DNA from: an uncultured Candidatus Saccharibacteria bacterium
GTDB lineage: Bacteria; Patescibacteriota; Saccharimonadia; Saccharimonadales; Saccharimonadaceae
Direction of reading: 5' to 3'
NCBI GenBank assembly: GCA_938017675.1
Contig: CALIJB010000026.1
Location: 1 to 64,000 of the forward strand
Length of the DNA: 64,000 bases
How positions within the stretch are numbered: the first letter of the stretch is position 1; each line of letters opens with the position of its first letter. A program made the position numbers and the translations under genes. Below are positions 58,511-64,000 of this stretch, in pieces. The notes beneath the pieces are model-generated. The model had not been told where the DNA came from and did no database searches. It saw only the letters and a list, made by a program, of their open reading frames with translations.

Positions 58511-60022
58511 TTATAATTTTTCGCGGATTAATTTCTGCGCGAGGCTCGGGTTGGCTTGGCCCTTGGAGCGCTTCATCACTTGACCAACCAAGTAGCCGAT
58601 GGCTTTGTCTTTACCAGCTTTAATATCGGCTATGGATGCCGCCGAAGCTGGGTCGTTCAATACTTCGTCAACGATGGCAGCGATGGTGCCTTCGTCAGAC
58701 ACCTGCAGTAAGTTTTTCTCCTTGGCAATATCCTCCGGCATGACGCCAGCGTACTTTTCATTGAATAAATCGAGAAAGATTTCCTTGGTACTGTTCGAAC
58801 TAATCGTCCCCTTCTCAGCCAGCAGAGCCAAGTGCGTCAAGCGGCGCGGACCGACTAGTCCAGACTCAACTTTTTGATAGTCTAATTGTTCGTCTGGCGT
58901 GGAAGCAAATAGGTTGAAGCTCCGTTTAGCCAGCCGGTCGTAAGTCTGGCGATCAACATTCAAATCCTCCAGCACTGATTGCTCGTTGCTATCAGTCAGG
59001 GAGTAAATGGCGTCCAGAGTTTTTGCAGCTTCCTGATGAGCTAGCACCGTATCAATTACCGAATGGTCCAGCTCCAAATCTACCCAGCGTTCTCGGTATT
59101 CGTTCGGCAACGCCGGCACTTCAGCTTGGATTCGAGCAATTTCCTCATCACCCAGCACCACTGGCGGAATGTCCGGATCGGGCATGTAGCGATAATCCTG
59201 GGCGTCTTCTTTCGAGCGCTGCGAGGTGGTAATTTGCTTGTCATCGCTCCAGCCGCGAGTTTCCTGCACCACCGACTCACCACTTTCCAGCAGGTCAACT
59301 TGACGCTTAAATTCATACTCAGCGGCACGTTCGACGCTGCGGAACGAATTGAGATTCTTTACTTCCGCACGCTTGCCAAGCTCAGTCGCGCCCTTTTTAG
59401 CCACAGAAATATTGACATCAAAACGCATGTTGCCGTGATACAAATCACCGTGCGTCACGCCAGCGTAGACCATCAATTTGTGCAGCTCCGAAGCGTACGC
59501 CTTAGCCTCCTCGGCAGAATGCATGTCTGGCTCAGAAACGATTTCGATCAGCGGCGTACCAGCGCGATTGAGATCAACCAACGAGTAGCCGTCGTGGTGC
59601 GTCAATTTACCAGCGTCCTCTTCCATGTGCGCATGATGAATCCGCACTCGTTTGAGCGAACCGTCTTCCAGCGGCGCGTCGACATAGCCAGCCAAAATAA
59701 TCGGCTGATACATCTGCGAGGTCTGATAACCCTTTGGCAGGTCAGGATAGAAATAATGTTTGCGATCAAACCGACTGACGCGGGCGATTGGTGCGTTCAA
59801 CGCTTTACCGGCGCGCACCGCCAGTTCAACAGCGTGCCTGTTGAGCACCGGCAGCATTCCTGGCAAGCCAAAGTCGATTTCATGTGTTTTTTCGTTCGGC
59901 TCAGCATTACGTGCATCATTGTCAGCCGGGCTAAACAGCTTGGTTTTGGTCGCCAGCTGGACGTGGCACTCGATACCAATGGTCATTTCATATTGTTGTA
60001 AAATTTCGTCAGATACTGCCAT
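58511..60022 (-). CDS. gatB: Asp-tRNA(Asn)/Glu-tRNA(Gln) amidotransferase subunit B
   Basis: Kinase subunit of the GatCAB complex that converts misacylated Glu-tRNA(Gln) or Asp-tRNA(Asn). Signature IGIECHVQLATKTKLFSP, the DLPKGYQTSQMYQPI block, DLNRAGTPLIEIVSEPDMHS, and a C-terminal YqeY-like domain. 503 aa. Its start overlaps the stop of the upstream membrane protein, so it is in the gatC-gatA operon. Confidence 0.96.
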   Translation of the reverse strand: MAVSDEILQQYEMTIGIECHVQLATKTKLFSPADNDARNAEPNEKTHEIDFGLPGMLPVLNRHAVELAVRAGKALNAPIARVSRFDRKHYFYPDLPKGYQTSQMYQPIILAGYVDAPLEDGSLKRVRIHHAHMEEDAGKLTHHDGYSLVDLNRAGTPLIEIVSEPDMHSAEEAKAYASELHKLMVYAGVTHGDLYHGNMRFDVNISVAKKGATELGKRAEVKNLNSFRSVERAAEYEFKRQVDLLESGESVVQETRGWSDDKQITTSQRSKEDAQDYRYMPDPDIPPVVLGDEEIARIQAEVPALPNEYRERWVDLELDHSVIDTVLAHQEAAKTLDAIYSLTDSNEQSVLEDLNVDRQTYDRLAKRSFNLFASTPDEQLDYQKVESGLVGPRRLTHLALLAEKGTISSNSTKEIFLDLFNEKYAGVMPEDIAKEKNLLQVSDEGTIAAIVDEVLNDPASAASIADIKAGKDKAIGYLVGQVMKRSKGQANPSLAQKLIREKL

Positions 60023-60447
60023 TAGATTGCTCCTAAATCTTTCAATGCTTGTTTGTAAGCGGCCAGAGCGCGGCGCGCAATATCATAATTTATCTTGACA
60101 TCAGCTTCGTGCGCGATATGGTTGCGAATTTTGTGTGCTCCCCAGATATGGTTAGCGTTCGACCAAACCTTACCGGCGGCTTTCATACGCTCGCCCATAG
60201 TCTCGCCCTTGTAGTGACTATCACGCAAGGCTTTGTCAACAAGCTTATCAGCGTTGAGGATAGCTAGCTGCCAGCTAGGAGCGCTTTCTTTGTCGAGGCT
60301 ATTTTCGATCGCCAGCCAGCGGGCGCGGAATTTTTCGACTTTGAGCTTCGGCGAACGCTTGCTAGCAAAGGCAATAAAAACTGCACCGACAATCGCCAAA
60401 ATCAGTACCGCGATCAAAATAAACCACGTTGCGAAATTATTGTTCAT
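60022..60447 (-). CDS. Membrane protein inside the gatCAB operon (141 aa)
   Basis: One N-terminal transmembrane helix (residues 8-30) is followed by a soluble helical domain (KLKVEKFRARWLAIENSLDK and GKVWSNANHIWGAHKIRNHIAHE). It overlaps gatA by 11 bp and gatB by 1 bp, so it is translated with the amidotransferase. The AHKIRNHIAHE segment resembles helical ends of DUF4145- or HEPN-like domains, a weak likeness. Function unknown. Confidence 0.65.
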   Translation of the reverse strand: MNNNFATWFILIAVLILAIVGAVFIAFASKRSPKLKVEKFRARWLAIENSLDKESAPSWQLAILNADKLVDKALRDSHYKGETMGERMKAAGKVWSNANHIWGAHKIRNHIAHEADVKINYDIARRALAAYKQALKDLGAI

Positions 60448-61846
60448 TTTCGCCCTCCATATCGCCTGCTAGCGCGATCAACTTAGCGTCGGACTTCATC
60501 GGGCCAACTAACTGCGCGCCGATTGGCAGACCGCTAGAACTACTACCTGCCGGTATACTGATTGCTGGCAAACCTGCCAAGCTCGGCGGCACCGTCATGA
60601 CATCCGCCAAGTACATCTTGACCGGATCGCTAGTGTTTTCGCCCAGACCAAACGCCGGCGTCGGCGCGGTTGGCAGCAGCAAAAAATCGTACTTCTCAAA
60701 TAGCTTGTTGAATTCGTTAATCAAAACAGTGCGCGCCTTTTGAGCCTTCAGATAATAAGCATCGAAAAAGCCGCTGGATAGCACATAGCTGCCGATCATG
60801 ATGCGGCGTTTGTTCTCGGTCATGAAGCCTTCGTTGCGGCTGCGGCCGTAGAGCTCGGCTAGCGTTTTGACACCTTCGGCGCGATAGCCGTAGCGCACGC
60901 CGTCGTAGCGCGCCAGATTGCTAGAAACTTCTGCTGGCACGACGATATAATAAATCGCCAAAGCATATTTAAGGCTTGGCATATCAACATTTTCAACCGT
61001 GTGACCAGCTGCGCGTAATTTATTGGCAAAATCATTAACGTTAGCGCGAACTTCTGCGTCGACGCCGTCGCCCATCGCCTCGCTGATCAGGCCAATCTTC
61101 AAATGCTCGCCTGCTGATTTTTGCATTTCAAAGTAATCCGGCAGCGTCGTCATATCCTTGTCGTCGCGGCCAGCCATCACGCTAGTGACTAATGCCACAT
61201 CGTCGGCATGCCGTGCGAAGCAACCCATCGTGTCGGTACTAGAAGCCATCGCCACCGCACCGTAGCGGCTGCTCAAACCATAAGTCGGTTTAAAACCGTA
61301 AACACCGTTGAAGCTAGCCGGCTGGCGAATTGAACCGCCAGTGTCGGTACCCAGCGCGAACGGCACCACATCTAGCGCTGTCACGACCGCTGAACCTCCC
61401 GACGAACCGCCAGCTACCTTAGTCTGGTCAACGGCATTATGCGTCGCGCCAAAATATGAGTTCTCGGTCGAACCACCGTGCGCAAAAGCATCGAGATTCG
61501 ACTTACCAATACAAATCGCACCTGCCGCTTCAAGCTTCTCGACGACGGTCGCCTGGACTGGCGCTTGAAAGTTCTCGAGCATTTTCGCCGCCGCAGTAGT
61601 CGGCGCGCCGAACGCCAAGTAGTTATCCTTGACCACGAACGGTACGCCCGCCAGGACGCCCGGATTCTCACCTTTTTTGATCTGCTCGTCGATCTCGTCA
61701 GCTCGCTGCAGAGCACGCTCTGCCGTCAGGCTTAGCAACGCATGATATTCCTCGATTTCTTGGGCTTTGGCGAGCGACCACTCGACTTGTGCCCGCGCAG
61801 TGGTCTCGCCTTTTTTAACCCTATCTACTAATTCAATAATTTTCAT
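60437..61846 (-). CDS. gatA: Asp-tRNA(Asn)/Glu-tRNA(Gln) amidotransferase subunit A
   Basis: Amidase subunit that frees ammonia from glutamine. Ser-cisSer-Lys triad: lysine in PFVVKDNYL, the glycine/serine-rich AGGSSGGSAV, and the nucleophile region GTDTGGSIRQPASF. 469 aa. ATG 61846 is preceded by AAGGTG; 10 upstream codons overlap gatC and are not used. The gene begins 3 bp after the gatC stop. Confidence 0.96.
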   Translation of the reverse strand: MKIIELVDRVKKGETTARAQVEWSLAKAQEIEEYHALLSLTAERALQRADEIDEQIKKGENPGVLAGVPFVVKDNYLAFGAPTTAAAKMLENFQAPVQATVVEKLEAAGAICIGKSNLDAFAHGGSTENSYFGATHNAVDQTKVAGGSSGGSAVVTALDVVPFALGTDTGGSIRQPASFNGVYGFKPTYGLSSRYGAVAMASSTDTMGCFARHADDVALVTSVMAGRDDKDMTTLPDYFEMQKSAGEHLKIGLISEAMGDGVDAEVRANVNDFANKLRAAGHTVENVDMPSLKYALAIYYIVVPAEVSSNLARYDGVRYGYRAEGVKTLAELYGRSRNEGFMTENKRRIMIGSYVLSSGFFDAYYLKAQKARTVLINEFNKLFEKYDFLLLPTAPTPAFGLGENTSDPVKMYLADVMTVPPSLAGLPAISIPAGSSSSGLPIGAQLVGPMKSDAKLIALAGDMEGENEQ

Positions 61847-61848
61847 AA

Positions 61849-62139
61849 CTACAACACCTTTGGTACTTTCACGCAATTGTCGCTTTGCTCGGCTGCTAAG
61901 GCCAGCAGCTGTTGCCGCGATACGCTGCTGTCAATGATTTCGTCGTCGCGCCAGACGTTTTGCAAGCCTGTCACCTGATACGTCGGCTCCACGCCGTCGG
62001 TATCCAACTCGTCCAGCTGACCGATATAGTTGATGATTCCCTCGATATCGGCGCGGATCGACTTAACCTCCGGACCAGACATCTGCAAACTGCTTAATTG
62101 TGCCAAATGACGCACATCGTCGTTGGTAATTGTACTCAT
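61849..62139 (-). CDS. gatC: Asp-tRNA(Asn)/Glu-tRNA(Gln) amidotransferase subunit C
   Basis: A 96-aa linker subunit that holds GatA and GatB together. Helical start VRHLAQLSSLQMSGPEV, then the family block IINYIGQLDELDTDGVEPTYQ and WRDDEI. First gene of the operon, 9 nt after TATAAT. Confidence 0.93.
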   Translation of the reverse strand: MSTITNDDVRHLAQLSSLQMSGPEVKSIRADIEGIINYIGQLDELDTDGVEPTYQVTGLQNVWRDDEIIDSSVSRQQLLALAAEQSDNCVKVPKVL

Positions 62140-62238
62140 TATTCACTAATTATAACGCAGAAGCTAGAGAAGTGCCAAAGGATTTTACATAAGTTGCAGA
62201 AGCTCGGTCATCCCACTTATGCTACAATAAGATAAGTT

Positions 62239-64000
62239 ATGCCGCATCAAATCAAAAAGAAACTAGGAGTGACATTATATAGAGGCGGAGCGGAGTTCCG
62301 TGTGTGGGCGCCGTTTGCGCGGCAAGTATTCATCAGCGGGACGTTCACCGCGGGCGAGAAACAGCCGCTAACTAGCGAGGGCGACGGCTACTGGTTCGCG
62401 CTAATCCGCAATGTCGAGCCGGGCCACCAATACAAATACATTATCGAGACGCCCAACGGCCAGCTGCTCGAGAAGAACGACCCGCGCGCTCGAGCTATCA
62501 CTAGCAGCGACAAGGGATTTTCGGTGGTTGTCGACAATAACTTCGATTGGCAGAACGATGCTAATTTTGCCATGCCGCCGCGCCAAGATCAAGTCATCTA
62601 TGAACTGCATGTCGGCACTTTCAACCGCCCCGACGCTGCTACATCTGGTACCTTTGACAGTGCGATCGAAAAGTTGGATTACTTGCGAGATCTCGGTATT
62701 AACATTATCGAGCTAATGCCAATCACCAGCATGGCCTTTAGTAACGGCTGGGGCTACGCGCCAAACCACATTTTTAGCGTCGAAAGCATGCTGGGCGGGC
62801 GCCACGGCTTGATGAAGTTTGTACGTGAATGCCACACCCGCGGTATCGGCGTAGTGCTAGATGTCGTTTACAATCATTTTTACGGCGACACCGATCTCTG
62901 GCAATTTGACGGCTGGAGTGAAAACGACCGCGGCGGGATTTATTTTTATAATGACGAGCGCGGCGATACGCCTTGGGGCGGACGGCCTGATTTCGGCCGG
63001 CCGGAAGTTCGGCAATTTATCCTTGACAATATAACGATGTGGTTGAGTGAATACCATATGGACGGCCTGCGCGTCGATAGCACTATTTACATGCGCAACA
63101 CCGAAGGCCGCGATAACGACCCCGAGCACGACATCGCTGACACTTGGAGTTTATTGCAAGACATCACTGAATTAGCGCACAAGATCAAACCAGATTCGCT
63201 AATAATCGCCGAAGACGCCGCCTGCAACCCAGCAATCACGGCACCGCGCGCCAACAACGGCTGCGGCTTTGATGCGCAGTGGGAGCTGGGGTGGCCGCAT
63301 GCTTTGCGTGATGCGCTAGGGCTGACTACTGGTACGGCACCAACTTTGCAAGGCATTCGCTATGAATTTTCCCACTCGTACAATGGCAATGATTTTGAGC
63401 GGGTTATTTTTAGCGATTCGCACGATACTGCTGCCAACGGCTCGGTGCGGCTCAACGAAGCAGCCGACCCCACTGGCGGCACGACGCTATATGCCCGCGA
63501 GAAAGCTCTGCTGGCCGATGCCATCACTTTGACATCCGCTGGCATTCCAATGATTTTACAAGGCAGCGAGTTCTTGCAGGACGGCTCTTTCAACGATTGG
63601 GCGGCCCTAGAATGGCGCAAAACTGAAAAGTATGCTGGCATCCTGCTAGCCCACAAGCATTTGCTAGCACTACGGCACAACGCTTACGATACAACGCGCG
63701 GTCTGCAAGGCAATTCGACCGCCCTTTTCCACGCCAACGACGACAACTGCGTTATCGGTTACCACCGCTGGGATAAGGGTGGCGCTGGCGACGACGTGCT
63801 GGTAATTGTCAATTTCAGCGACCAGCACTTCGACCATTACGATATCAATTTGCCGCTGTCAGGACACTGGCATGTCCGCTTCAACAGCAGCTGGCACGGC
63901 TATAGCAAAGATTTTCGCGGCGTGCATTTATCGTCGGTAACCACACACAAGAACGGTACAGCCACTATCACACTACCGCCTTATGGAGTTTATATTTTGT
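62239..64000 (+). CDS. GH13 alpha-amylase family enzyme, 1,4-alpha-glucan branching type (3' end outside the window)
   Basis: 587 codons to the window edge with no stop. N-terminal CBM48-like domain (residues 10-95, FRVWAPFARQVFISG), then a (beta/alpha)8 barrel: YELHVGTF, GYAPNHIF, DVVYNHFYG, catalytic nucleophile in DGLRVDST, acid/base in IIAEDA, and SDSHDT. The C-terminal beta domain runs to PPYGVYIL, so only a few residues are probably missing. The short N-terminus and motif set fit GlgB or the related maltooligosyltrehalose trehalohydrolase (TreZ) group; WELGWPHAL and the DAQW segment are compatible with both. Start ATG 62239, 10 nt after TACAAT. Confidence 0.82.
   Translation, partial: MPHQIKKKLGVTLYRGGAEFRVWAPFARQVFISGTFTAGEKQPLTSEGDGYWFALIRNVEPGHQYKYIIETPNGQLLEKNDPRARAITSSDKGFSVVVDNNFDWQNDANFAMPPRQDQVIYELHVGTFNRPDAATSGTFDSAIEKLDYLRDLGINIIELMPITSMAFSNGWGYAPNHIFSVESMLGGRHGLMKFVRECHTRGIGVVLDVVYNHFYGDTDLWQFDGWSENDRGGIYFYNDERGDTPWGGRPDFGRPEVRQFILDNITMWLSEYHMDGLRVDSTIYMRNTEGRDNDPEHDIADTWSLLQDITELAHKIKPDSLIIAEDAACNPAITAPRANNGCGFDAQWELGWPHALRDALGLTTGTAPTLQGIRYEFSHSYNGNDFERVIFSDSHDTAANGSVRLNEAADPTGGTTLYAREKALLADAITLTSAGIPMILQGSEFLQDGSFNDWAALEWRKTEKYAGILLAHKHLLALRHNAYDTTRGLQGNSTALFHANDDNCVIGYHRWDKGGAGDDVLVIVNFSDQHFDHYDINLPLSGHWHVRFNSSWHGYSKDFRGVHLSSVTTHKNGTATITLPPYGVYIL

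Overview
Gene content, very compact spacing and a plain translation, transcription and cell-wall gene set suggest a small-genome bacterium of the Candidate Phyla Radiation, most likely a Saccharibacteria (TM7) relative. Supporting features are a stand-alone malic enzyme, a secreted HNH nuclease, a PilB-type pilus ATPase, GatCAB, a class A penicillin-binding protein, no biosynthetic operons, and many genes whose -10 box lies only 6-7 nt before the start codon (leaderless mRNAs). The assignment is inferred from gene content, not from a marker-gene phylogeny.

Layout. 1-1000: a structured small-gene cassette ending in a type III hammerhead ribozyme, then a 45-aa membrane protein. 1.1-2.1 kb: a membrane protein. 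2.2-9.7 kb: rpoB-rpoC. 9.7-17 kb: two small-gene cassettes around clpP, trigger factor, a divergent HisRS-like protein, tRNA-Leu(CAG) and a flavin oxidase. 17.1-20.8 kb: an element joined to the 3' end of tRNA-Leu(UAG). It carries a serine recombinase and, separately, a WYL regulator facing a broken clbS-like gene. Each half is flanked by its own perfect inverted repeat (159 and 142 bp), and all junctions share the 5-bp core CACCA. 20.9-24.5 kb: rsmD, a zinc phospholipase-fold protein and recG. 24.5-25.7 kb: two tandem cassettes. 25.7-37.7 kb: HAD phosphatase, tyrS, PBP, PIN-TRAM protein, radA, a HExxH membrane protein, clpC and nusA. 37.7-52.7 kb: tgt, queuosine precursor transporter, secreted nuclease, M1 aminopeptidase, RNase HII-YraN fusion, rplS, malic enzyme, pilB and a SpoU methyltransferase, with five more cassettes between them. 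52.7-64 kb: dnaE, small envelope proteins, galU, gatCAB and a partial glycogen branching enzyme.

The most unusual content is a set of ten single-gene cassettes, labelled A to J here (A 16-689, B 9725-10200, C 10992-11610, D 24529-25035, E 25110-25649, F 37865-38439, G 43814-44347, H 45512-45950, I 49164-49767, J 52051-52656). Each has its own promoter, a long folded 5' leader, one small GC-rich ORF unrelated to its neighbours, and an elaborate 3' hairpin. Although the proteins differ, cassettes A, D, E, F, G and J share a promoter and a first transcribed motif (AGCYTTT). D, G and J share leader and terminator folds. A and E share another leader. F and I share a terminator. Shine-Dalgarno sequences sit in hairpin loops whose stems covary between cassettes. 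In A and E a leader segment is perfectly complementary (10 and 12 nt) to a segment beyond the stop codon. In A this closing helix is followed directly by the hammerhead ribozyme, so the mRNA would trim its own 3' end.

Regulation visible elsewhere: perfect CIRCE operators overlap the promoters of clpP and clpC (HrcA heat-shock control, repressor not in the window). A 13-bp-arm dyad lies between the WYL regulator and its divergent target. A strong terminator-type attenuator lies in the recombinase leader.
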